Assembly (NCBI GenBank): GCA_019915135.1
Contig: JAHLMK010000017.1
Span: 310,001 to 374,000 of the forward strand
DNA: 64,000 nt
Direction: 5' to 3'
Source: Strobilurus pachycystidiatus
Taxonomy: Eukaryota > Basidiomycota > Agaricomycetes > Agaricales > Physalacriaceae
How positions within the stretch are numbered: the first letter of the stretch is position 1; the number at the start of each line of letters is the position of its first letter. A program made the position numbers and the translations under genes. This document shows, piece by piece, positions 12,974-22,708 of the stretch. Under the pieces are notes generated by a model, which was given only the letters and a program-made list of their open reading frames with translations, was not told where the DNA came from and did no database searches.

Positions 12974-15250
12974 CTATGCGAGCCCGGAAGCCGCCATATG
13001 TGCTCCCTTGAACCCATGGGTCACCAGACCTCGCATCCACGCCTTGCTCACTATCAACTGCGCCTGAATATCCATAACGGTCTCCAGAAAGACCATCGAC
13101 GTGTATTGCTTCTGATATCGCCTGAAGAATAATCCTTAGCATCGAGTATCCGCACGAGAGTGAGGATGACTTACCACCAGCAGCTGAAATACTCCGATAA
13201 CAGTGATAGTGACAGTAAGCCACTCTCTCTCATCGTGCCTAAAATCCGCTGCTGATCATCTCGCCAGATGGCATACGCACAATACTTTGCGTTTATCAAG
13301 AAAATGCGGATCTTTGGATGGTCAGTTTTCAGTAAGTGATCATTGAGTAGGAGACGCACATGGGAATGAGTAGTCATGAGAGAATGGTCTAAATTTCTAT
13401 ATCCATTTGTGAGAAGGCGAACGGGGTAAGATAGGTGCATTTTTACCGTGTAAGATCATTGAGCTTGAGAACCATGAGTACCCGTCTTGGTACACGTCGT
13501 AGGACGTGCAGTATCGACGTGAACATCCCTTCTCGAGTCATGATAGTATTTCGGATAACTTCCACTTCCGTCTCCGTTTGACGAGATGCGTTGATCAGAC
13601 CGGAAGCACGCTCCAACGGTGGTCCGGAAGGGTCTTCTTCAAACGTTCCCTCCAAGCCCGCACGTCCGGTCATAGCAGCTTCGAAAATCGGGTACTAAAG
13701 CAGATATCGGAATCAGCATGCGGTGCGCATTGAGGGAAGATGCGCCTCACGAGATCTGGTCCAATGTTACCCACCAACGCAGCATATTTCCGCCGATCCG
13801 CATTGGTCTGTTCTGAAGCAGGTGAGATCAACGACAGCCAGAATTTACTGTAGTTGATGCGCAGGGGTGTGTCAATGTCAAAATAGAGACCATGGTCCAA
13901 CAAGACGATCTCGAAATTGTACGGCGACTTTGATGTTGCCCGGGCAGGGCGTATCAAAAGATTTCCTGGATGCGGATCCTGCGTGATTGGCGATAATTTC
14001 AATAAGACTATCATACTCGAGAATCAACATTTTGCCTACCGCATGGAACCAGCCGTTGACGAAGACCATCTGGTTGAATATACGCGAAAGCTCGAGTGCG
14101 ACTTTGTTCCGGTCGATATTGGCATCCGCCAGATAGGCGAGATCGTCCACCCGACCGCCTTGTATATACTCCATTATCAAGACCCGCTTGTTGGCTACCA
14201 GTACTTCAGGAATGTAGAGCGATGTCCGCATATTCTCAAAGTCCTTAGCAGCACGCGCAGCGTTCCGCGCTTCGTGGATGAAGTTCATCTCCTTTGGAAG
14301 ATTTTCACGCATCTCCTCCCCGAGCCAGGTGAATTCGAATTCTGGGAACCAGTATTTGATCCATCCTGATACAAATGAGTCACGCGGAGAGGGACTCAAA
14401 CAGGTTGAAGCCTACCCAAGGCAACCTCGACCATCTCCATGTCCACTTCGCAGAACTCTGCAAGATGGGGATGCTGCAGTTTGACCGCGACCTTTTTGTT
14501 TGAGCCACGGTGGTGGCCAACGTGCACCTGTGCCAAGCTTGCTACGCCGATGGGGTTGGGGTCAAAGTCATCGAACAATTCGCTGATGGAGGCACCCATA
14601 TCGGACAGAAAGAGTGCCTCGACATGTTCGTAGGGCGTCGCCTCGCACTGGTCCTGCAACGGCCGCATCGTGTTCGTCCATTCGCGGGGAAGCATGATCA
14701 ACGACGACATGTGCTGCCCGAGCTTGATAAAAACGCCTGTATCCAGCGTTAGCCAGCGAGCACGAGCCGACCAAGAGGCGTACGCACCTCCATTCGCGAG
14801 GAGCGCCTTGAGCGTCCTCTGCGCGCTTCGCGTATGGCATTCCGAGTATGCCTGTTGTCGCTCCTCTTCCGTCGCATAGCTCCTAGAAAATGTCCACTTG
14901 TAGTCGATAGCACCGAGCACCGCCGCCTCTGCATCCAGAAATTAGTGAAAAGGCGGCGCCCGCCCTGAGAATGGCGCACCTCCGACCCGCGAGCAGCGAG
15001 CGACCGCCAGAACAGCATGCTTGAACGGCTGGGAGTTGTGGTAGGCGTAGTAACCGAGTCCCGACACGGCGAGCAGCGTCGCCGGGACTGCTACCCAAGG
15101 GCTCGTCCGCCGAAGAGGATTCGAGGTCGGCCCGTGCTGTGCGCCACTGGATCGCCATCGCAGCTGCTGCGAAGGAGGACGCAGGCCTTTCCAGGCGCTC
15201 CGAAGTTGAGTAGTCGGTCTATAGCTCATGCATTGACGGTGGTAAAGCAT
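12974..15250 (-). CDS. ABC1/UbiB-family atypical kinase, mitochondrial (ADCK1/Mcp2-like)
   Basis: ABC1-family proteins are atypical kinases or ATPases acting in mitochondrial lipid and coenzyme Q homeostasis. The N-terminus is Arg/Ser-rich with a membrane segment (PWVAVPATLLAVSGLGYYAY), the arrangement of inner-membrane members. Motifs in order: KLGQ (the KxGQ motif, in FIKLGQHMSS), the loop GVASLAQVH in place of the usual alanine-rich loop, VAVKLQHPHL with the catalytic lysine, NEPGRV-type spacing through FTWLGEEMRENLPKEMNFIHEA, DPHPGNLL, and LLDHG in place of DFG. LLDHG is the form in ADCK1/ADCK5/Mcp2 rather than COQ8. The last exon, joined through an intron with donor GTAAGT after SCW, ends at the TAG at 12974. 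About six introns. ATG 15250 is the first in frame; 15229 is an alternative. Confidence 0.88.
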
Positions 15251-15422
15251 GAAGACATAATTTAAATTTGCTGATCGGGCTGACCGCTCCCATGACGCGC
15301 GTCCGAAAACGGAATGGCCGCCAGGATCAGTGATAGATGCTATGAATACAGTACAGATTATGCGTGTAACTACATCGAGTGAGAAATCTAGGTCAGTGCC
15401 GCCCTATGTAGCGGCGTCAACG

Positions 15423-17786
15423 TCAGCTACTGCCTCTCTTCAAGCTGCCAAACATTGATATTAGAGAGCCCGAGCTGGACGCTCGGGTGGCTGGCGCTGC
15501 GACCCCATTCTGATTGTTCATGACTTCCGCGTATCTGAGAGGAATCAGAGGATGGAGAGAGATCAAATGGTACACATACAACAGCTTATACCGGACAAGC
15601 TCAGACTCCACCTCCTCACTCTGCAGTCTTGTCTTTACCAACTCGTTCTGCGAAGGACGTTAGGCTGCGCAATTGCAAACCATGGAAAAGACGGACCAAG
15701 ACTTCGACATGCTCTGTGTTCAGTTGAGCAAAGTCGCTCTCCAGTTTTTTTCTACACAGTTCTTAGTCGGCTGGAGGGAGGAAGGTGACCGACGCTCTTA
15801 CAACTGAGCCGTAAGCAGGCGATTATTGGTTCGCAGTTCGTCCATCTCCGTTGCATGTTTGTTGGCCTCTTTCTGTGAAACGTGCATGTGAGTATCGCGC
15901 TCATGTCGACGGCATCAAACACACCATGATATCCTCATATTCATGACTGTACGAGTCGAGCTGGAAAGGCGATATTCGCAAAGACGTGGCTTCTGTCACA
16001 AACTGATTGGTGTCGTATTTCGCAGGTTCACTCTCGGCTGTGTCCAGCTAGGCCAGTCAGCGCTATGACTCGAGATTGAAGCAACGAAGACCTACTTTGT
16101 ACCGATCGAACAATCTCGTGTTCAGAAAGTTCAAGATCTCATCAAACTTGAGTCCCAACAAGATGTCCTCGTTCTTGTGTAAAAGTGCGATACTGAAGCC
16201 GAAGATTGCTTCTATCCCACTGGCCAGGACGTTGTCATATATTCGGAAAACCACCTCCAGAGGGAACCTAAGCGCTGTTTCGAATGGCGTTACGGGCGAA
16301 TGAGGTTGCACCTACCGATAGCTGAACATGGTGAGGAACCATTGCGAGCAAAACATACTAGACTTGACACCCTGCCGGAGGAAATGTATATGGAGGACGG
16401 GCAAAATTTCCTCTACCAAGCGATCAAACTAGTTGGATATCGCGGTTAATCGACCAGCTTTGGGGGTTGCGTACAACTGACCTGGAACTAGAGAGACGTG
16501 AGTGCGAAACGATCATCGGGAAGGACAGCGACTTACCAATCGTAGCTGTAGCTTGGGCATTTCTGGTAGAAAATGCCCCCGTAGATCGTACACATGCATG
16601 AGTCGGCACAGAAGCGAGAAAGCTTCCTCATCAGGCATCTAGACGGTATGAAATACATAATCGAATGCAGTCGAGCTCGACTCACATTCAACAGAAGGAT
16701 CGCGACGACAAACGGCAATCCTTGGCAGTAACCGACTTGTGTGTCATATCTGAAATCTCAGCTTTAACGTCTATGCAGATTACAGAAAGCGAACACACAA
16801 AGAATACGCCTTCAACACGTTGAAGAGATTTTCTTGCCCGATGCCTTGCCCGTCTGTGAAAAAGGCGTGATGAGGAAACGTTCTATTCGCGTAAATTAGA
16901 CTATGTCTAGAAGGTGGCTGAAGAGACGCGACATGCCTGCCAAGATCTCGCGTTATAGCCTTCTCGTGAGGGCTTGACTGCTTCAGTAGACTGAGATACG
17001 TGCTCTCGAGCTCCGGGTCCTTGGCTGCTGACCTTGAAGAACGGCCCTTCTATAAACTGATAGAAGCGGTGATGGAGAAGCTCACATTAGCTGCCACATC
17101 ATGCCACGCAGCGTGTTGGGTATTCCCTTTGCGATGGCTTGTGCCAGCTTCTCCGGCTCGGCACTGGCGAACCCCTGGTAGTCTGTAGGGGCAGAGATGA
17201 ATCCGAGGCGCGTTATGAGGCGTTACTATGAGACCAACCCGACATGACCGCGCCCCAGAAATCTAAGCTGTATAAGTGGAAGATCGGTATGATGGGAGTG
17301 GATCCACGCACCCCAATCAATGACTTCAGGATCCGTCTCGCCCTCCTCCACGATATCCTTCTCCTTCTTCGACTGCAGCCGAGCGAACTCTTCCTGGAGT
17401 TTGAGCTGCCCATCCATGCTCGTCGGCCGCTGATTCATCCCATCCTCCGCCTGCTTCAGTGCGAACGGAAGACTGTGCACGGAACGGATCGTCGTCGTCG
17501 AGGCTGATTTCTTGTGCGTTCGTTCTTGCGAGTCCACGCTAGGTGCGAGTGTCGACGACGTGCTCTGGGGACGGTCCAGCGTCTGCACAGAGACTATACT
17601 CGACCCACTGTGCCGCGCAGACAGTGCGACGGTCGAAAAGCGCGAATCATCATCGGAAATGGCGGACTCAGCGATGGATTCCCGCCTTGCAGGCTCTTGG
17701 AATGTTGTTGCTTTTGGCGATAATAGGGCGTCCAGAGAGCCAGAGGAAGTGGCGAAGGAAGGCGGATTTGGCACCTCGTTGGCCAT
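15423..17786 (-). CDS. TBC-domain Rab GTPase-activating protein (Gyp5/Evi5-like)
   Basis: Stimulates GTP hydrolysis by Rab GTPases in vesicle traffic. The N-terminal ~180 residues are Ser/Thr-rich and disordered, with a short Lys/Glu helix (EEFARLQSKKEKDIVEEG) before DPEVIDWG, where the TBC domain begins. Catalytic motifs are visible: ITRDLGR then TFPHHAFF (IxxDxxR, the arginine finger) and VGYCQGLPFVVAILLLN (YxQ, the glutamine finger). FPLEVVFRIYDNVLASGIEAIF and DILLGLKFDEILNFL close the domain. The C-terminus, near 15790-15870, is a coiled coil (EANKHATEMDELRTNN), then a serine-rich end. The open frame can be extended to 17810, but that codon is TTG, so the ATG at 17786 is the start. The intron at 16883-16936 fits only with a GC donor (see findings). 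About eight introns. Confidence 0.9.
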
Positions 17787-17821
17787 CGTGCGGCGCTCAG
17801 TGTTGGGCAATGCGCATGGGA

Positions 17822-17841
17822 GGTAAGTAGCAGGTAAGTAG
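17822..17841. repeat. Tandem GGTAAGTAG direct repeat in the RabGAP upstream region
   Basis: Two copies of the nonamer GGTAAGTAG, two bases apart, lie 36-55 bases before the start codon of the RabGAP gene. In the direction of that gene they read CTACTTACC. Related octamers occur upstream of other genes in the window. The rest of the 404-base gap up to 18190 shows no gene. Confidence 0.5.
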
Positions 17842-18190
17842 TAGTTCTAAATTGGAGGACGTTTGTTTTAGCTGAGGGCAGTAAGCAAATAGTGGCACAG
17901 CCATCGTTCCTTAGGATACCTTCATAATTACAGGCAATCAAGGACCTCTGTTGCGCTACCGCTCGGGTGATGTTTCATGAACCTGGAAGTAATATCTTTA
18001 CTGTAGGTTAAATTGAAAGCACGGCTGTTAAATCTAAACAAATACTTTAATACAATCGTACAACACATCTAGCACTGTACCACTACGCCGAAAACGCCTT
18101 GAAACGCGGCACATCGCGTCCCCGCGCACCAGCAAGCAGTCTCTAGTACTCAGTTTGATACCAGTTGAACGAACGGCCGGTTCAGCATCT

Positions 18191-19512
18191 TTACGCGCCC
18201 AAATCTCCCGCCACACTCAGGTTTGGTGAGGGCCGCGCATAGCCCGTCATCCTGCGAGCGTCATGCGTCAACAACCATGAAACGATATACGCGACGCCTC
18301 TACTCACCTTGCAGTGCGCGGCAGGGGAGCATCATGCGAGATAGGCGACCGAGGGTCGAGTGCTTCCTTCGGCGAATAATTTGTGATGACCGGACTCCAA
18401 CCAGTCGACGGCGTCAAGCCAAACGAAGACATCGCAACGCTGATGCTCGTCGTATCTGATGACGCCTTCTTCGGCGAGATGTTGTCCACGGGCAAGACCT
18501 CAGACGCGTCTAACCGTGGTGAGGTCAGCGGGCTGAGCAAGTCCCCGTATTCCTCTGCCTGGCGACGCGACGCCGGTGTGTGAATCTCATGTTCACTACC
18601 CATCCCTTCATCTTCACCTTCGTCGTCGGAGAGGATGATCATATCGTCAGGATACGGTTTCAGACCGGGAGGCGTCTCCAAGAAGACGCGTCGAACAACT
18701 CCAAGAATCTCGGGTGGGAAGGGCTTTTTAGGCCCCAGCGGTCCTCGTGAAGATTCTCGTTCGATACGGGAGGATGCACGCGACATAGACATTCTGCTGC
18801 CCGTAGGGTCCATCTCCCGCTGCTTTCCTTTATCACGAGCCGTGAGGCGACGACGACTCCCAGTAGATATCGACTCTGACGATGGAATGGGACTGTTATA
18901 TTCAAGTTGAATATCCAAGTCTGAGTCGCCATCCGACGAGGACTCATCTAAGGCGGTCACGAACGACCGCGGAGTGCTGTCGGTCGTACTGACTGGCGAA
19001 GTCTTCTTGGAGGGGGAGGCTCTCGTTTGAGGTTTCGGCGGTCTCAAAGGAGAGCTCCCCCCTACAAGGGTAGCGGTGCCTGGAGAGGTCGCGCTCTGCG
19101 CGTTCGGTCCAGGCGCTGGCTCGGACAACGCAGGCTTATACATTCTCGCAGGCGACGAGATACTTTGTCCCGAGGCCTGGGGCTCCTGGTCCTCGGTTTG
19201 ACGCGGGCGCGCCGGCGCAGACGCTGTTGCTTTTTTGGGAGAGCCTTTAGTATTGTAAGGGGAAAGGATTTTGACCATTCCCGCAAGTGTGGCCTCGTTG
19301 AAGGCCTCGTCAGCTTGCTCCTTAGTGGAATAACCACGGTACACTGATTTGGGGACGCCAATGACAAGGGGTGCTGCAATATGCCTGTGTCGAGGGAGAA
19401 TTGAGCAGCTGTTGAATGCAAGCTTCGGTGGGAGGAGGAGGCCAACCCACCAATTGTGGAAAACACCTGTTTGCCTACCAGCGGTGACTGCATACCAATC
19501 CTTTCTGGCCAT
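18191..19512 (-). CDS. Protein with an N-terminal viroplasmin/RNase H1-type domain and long disordered tail
   Basis: Residues 1-~50, split by one intron (joining HNW to HIAAPLVIGVP), match the caulimovirus-viroplasmin/RNase H1 N-terminal fold (PF01693 pattern): DWYAVTAGRQTGVFHNW, then VIGVPKSVYRGYSTKEQA and an AxxAF-type helix. In RNase H1 this small domain binds RNA:DNA hybrid. No catalytic RNase H domain follows. The remaining ~330 residues are Pro/Ser/Thr/Lys-rich with basic patches and short ordered segments (FPPEILGVVRRVFLETPPGLKPYPDD). A second intron (about 18262-18312, donor GTGAGT) adds a short last exon (MTGYARPSPNLSVAGDLGA) ending at 18191. The frame is open upstream to 19869, but that part is hydrophobic and unlike a protein, so I place the start at the ATG 19512. 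Exact role unknown; a nucleic-acid binder is the inference. Confidence 0.75.
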
Positions 19513-19937
19513 CTCGGTACCGACAGAGGGTGCAGACTCGAGACAAGTACCGAGTGACAAGTGGGGAAAGGAGATAAGGAAAATGAGCCCGGGGTAAGCA
19601 AACAGCATTCGGCGTTTGTACGTGTGAACGTCCACTAGTACATACTGTACTTCTCTACGTAGAGCAGCTCCACAACTGAACGACGAGAGGCTATAATCGC
19701 AGGACAGGTTCGCTGTGGGTATAACACTGATTAAGATTATGATGATCCTATATCCCGTACTTCTCAAAGCGTGTGGTGGAAACATAATGAGTGGTCTATA
19801 CTGAAATATATCCGCTTCTGCTTGATGAACGGCGAGGCCGAACAGATGAACACAGATGCGAGACGACATCGCTCAACATATACGGGACTTCTTGCCAGAA
19901 ATCACGATGACTGCGGTAATATGAGTCGCAATAACAG
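19513..19937. other. Intergenic region, no gene seen
   Basis: 425 bases between the start of the viroplasmin-domain gene and the stop of ATG27, both on the minus strand. It should hold the ATG27 3' end and the promoter of the downstream gene. It contains a short palindrome-like TACATACTGTAC element near 19639; nothing else stands out. Confidence 0.4.
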
Positions 19938-20842
19938 TCAACGCATCGGAGCCACGTACGGGATTAGATCTTTGCCAGTCGCACCGTAAGTGCTGTAGTT
20001 GTAATATGCACCAAGAGCAAAGTACGCAGCAAAGGCAAGGATCAGACTGCGCCACGGAATAAGCATGAGGATGTCTCGGGAACGCGGTAGGGTACGTACA
20101 CGAGGAAGAACCATCCTATCCCGCTCCCGACGCTCTCTCCTGACGAGCCATCGTCACTGTCGCCATCGTTTCCGGTCTTGTCATCTCCACAGGCTGCAGG
20201 TGTCTTCCACTCTATGCTGAGCTGAGTGTCGTTGTACGACACAAACGACGGATCAGACGCTTCTGATGCACAGAGCAAAGTCAGGTTGAGGTATTGTGAA
20301 CCAACATCTGCGTATTCCGGTCCGTGTAGTATCAGTGAGAGTCCTTTGGGAGCTGTATACCGTTGAGGACTGGGTCAGAGAGGAGAATGAGGACGGACGA
20401 CGCACACGCGAGGACGTTGTAGGACGGCTCCATCGAGGACGTGGTGACGATGGGTATCACCGATGTTATTCGGTCAGATTCGCCCTCCTTCTTGTTCGTC
20501 TTGGTCAAGCAGACCCTCGTCGAGGGCGGACACTGTGGTACGTCAGCCTAGATACCGCGTGAATCACAAAGGGCGTACCTGGTCCTTCTCGCTCATGTCT
20601 CCTTCGGAAGGCAGCTCGCTGCAGACGTCAAATCTGAACCGATCTATCATTGAGGTGGGCGGTCGAGACCGTGTTCGCGAGAGAATGTGCACGCCGCCGA
20701 GGCTCTTTAGGTCATATTTGGCCGACGACGTGGTTATGGTGCAGTCAAAGGGTGCATCGTCTGCTGTTGTGAGCGGTGCTGCGCAGAGAAAGAGGCAGAG
20801 AAACAGCGCTAGAGAGGGAGTCCAATGCCGCCGTAAAATCAT
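19938..20842 (-). CDS. ATG27: Autophagy-related protein 27
   Basis: Type I membrane protein that cycles between Golgi, vacuole and phagophore assembly site and promotes Atg9 vesicle movement. A signal peptide (SLALFLCLFLCAAPLTTA) is followed by the MRH-like luminal domain: FDCTITTSSAKYDLKSLGG, SRTRSRPPTSMIDRFRFDVC, then the cysteines LTLLCASEASDPSF and AACGDD. An acidic/serine linker (DGDSDDGSSGESVG) precedes the transmembrane helix at GWFFLVY, which is interrupted by an intron. The cytosolic tail ends with AYYNYSTYGATGKDLIPY, the conserved tyrosine-containing C-terminus of fungal Atg27, which carries the YSxx sorting-type signal. Stop TGA at 19938-19940. About four introns. The start is the ATG directly before the signal peptide. 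Confidence 0.92.
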
Positions 20843-20981
20843 ATTTGGTAGGAGGAGAGGATGAGTTCAGGATGAGTTACCCTCGTGGCCGCGGATGCTT
20901 TGCCATGTCGGCCTTCGGACCGATGTCCGAGCAAGATGCGCAATTCTATCGCTACAACTGTACAGTGTACACTGAAGGACG

Positions 20982-22471
20982 TCACAGTTTACTCTGCTCA
21001 ACATCTTTCTGTACTTGGATAACCGCTTTGCCCCAAGTCTTCCTCTGCTCCAAAGCTGCAAGTCCCTCTCGGATCGTATCCAGAGTATACACTTCTGTGT
21101 AAACCACCGGATTTACACTTCCAGAAGCAAACATGCTAGGCGTCGAGCGTTAGAAGACACGAAACTATTTTGTAGAAAACCAGGTTTACTCAAGTACGGC
21201 TTTCCAGACCTCTGGGACCCGGCTCTTCTCGTGAACTGTTGTTTCATTCAGTCAAGATCGTAGAAGGAAGATGTCAAGATAGTAGATACTGACTTGAATA
21301 GGCGCCCCAGTGTAGCCCGACCAGAGACACGTTTTTCAGTAGTACGAGATTCATCGGAATCTGGAGAGAATTGGAATCACCACCCCATCAATTTATCCTC
21401 ACCTTTACTCACCTTTTCGATTGTACCAGCAGCAAAACCTATCACCAGAGCGCGACCTTTCCATGCTATACACTTCAGACAATCTATAGACGTCACGGTA
21501 AGAGGCGGCCGCCTCGTAGACATCAATCAAAACACACCTTTAATCAAGCCAACTGGGTCGTAGATGACATCCACACCCTTCCCTCCAGTGATCTTGAGGA
21601 CTTCTTTCGTCCAATTCGCGTCAGAGTAATTGACGAGGAAGTCTGCGCCGCCGTATTTCTTCGCAATATCGAGTTTGTCCTGCGAACCAGCCGCGGCAAT
21701 AACTTTGGCTCCGAGAACTGACCATGAAACTCGGTTAGTTGCAGTAAAGAGAAGACAATGAGGTGGAAAGGACCTTTCGCCAGCTGTACAGCCGCAATAC
21801 CAACTCCTCCAGCAGCAGCGGTCACCAGAACCCATTCGCCTAGACAAAGTTGATGACTATAAAAGAATGAAGATAGAATTGAGCTACCAGGCTTGAGCTG
21901 GGCTCGTCCCACCAAAGCTTCATAGCTAGTAGGCCACGTTACGTAGAGTCCTGGCAGCAATAAGTTCTCTCGAGCACGTACAGTCATTGAGTACAACACG
22001 CACCAGCTCCTTGTTCATAAGACAAGGCATCGGGAAGTGGTATGATATTCTTCCAAGACACCAAGGCCCTCTCGGCGAACGCGCCTTGCGTCGCTCCGAA
22101 GACCCTGTCGCCTCGCTTGAATGGACATCCTTCGGGCCCGAGTCAACGCAACACCCACACAAATCGCGCTCAAACTCACCCTCTGGTAGAGGCGAATTAC
22201 GCGAGATCCTGCCCGCGAACTCGGCGCCACTAACGAACGGTAGTGGCGGTTTGTTTTGATATTTGCCCTGGCATTGCAGAATCTGTGCGCGTAGATATCA
22301 TTAACAAAGCCCTCCAGAAAGGCTCGGTGAATGACCCACATCGAAGAAGTTCAGGCCAGCGCTATAGACGTCCACCAGAACTTGGTCGTTCTTGGGTGTA
22401 GGTTCGGGGACATCATTTGACACAGGAATCTTGGAGGGATGAGTGAGCTCAGTTACATAGAACGCCTTCAT
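20982..22471 (-). CDS. NADPH:quinone oxidoreductase (zeta-crystallin type)
   Basis: Member of the zinc-free quinone oxidoreductase branch of the medium-chain dehydrogenase/reductase superfamily; uses NADPH to reduce quinones or enones. The first exon reads MKAFYVTELTHPSKIPVSND, then PKNDQVLVDVYSAGLNFFD, the catalytic-domain start typical of the group. Then come PFVSGAEFAGRI, CPFKRGDRVFG, and the cofactor-binding Rossmann loop VTAAAGGVGIAAVQLAK (AAxGGVG), followed by AKVIAAAGSQDKLDIAKKYGADFLVNY-type sequence and GGKGVDVIYDPVG. The end (DTIREGLAALEQRKTWGKAV) is the family C-terminus, with stop at 20982. About eight introns of 50-60 nt. It lies only 237 bases downstream of the HECT ligase stop, on the same strand; no functional link is evident. 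Confidence 0.9.
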
Positions 22472-22708
22472 GGTGGGAGCAAGACATCCCCCAACGCCAT
22501 GATCATGATGTCTTTCTTACAGTAGCCGTGAAACGCCGGTACCGTACCAGCTGAGCGTAACTCGGCATACACCTGAACCGGATGCCGGTCATTGGTGAGT
22601 GAAAACATTACATTTCTTACGTCGAGAAAGTGTCCTAAATACAAATGAGATTATGGGCTACAGTATCATTATGGAGTCTCTTCTTGCAATCGTCTGTCAG
22701 TCTGCGTA

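Noticed and set aside
17786..17810. RabGAP start at 17810.
   Set aside because: The codon there is TTG; the ATG at 17786 is the first usable start, and the upstream ATG frame ends in a stop.
18304..19869. 521-codon uninterrupted minus-strand frame read as one protein from 19869.
   Set aside because: The part before the ATG at 19512 is intergenic in composition, and the viroplasmin domain becomes correct only after removing an intron near 19400-19450.
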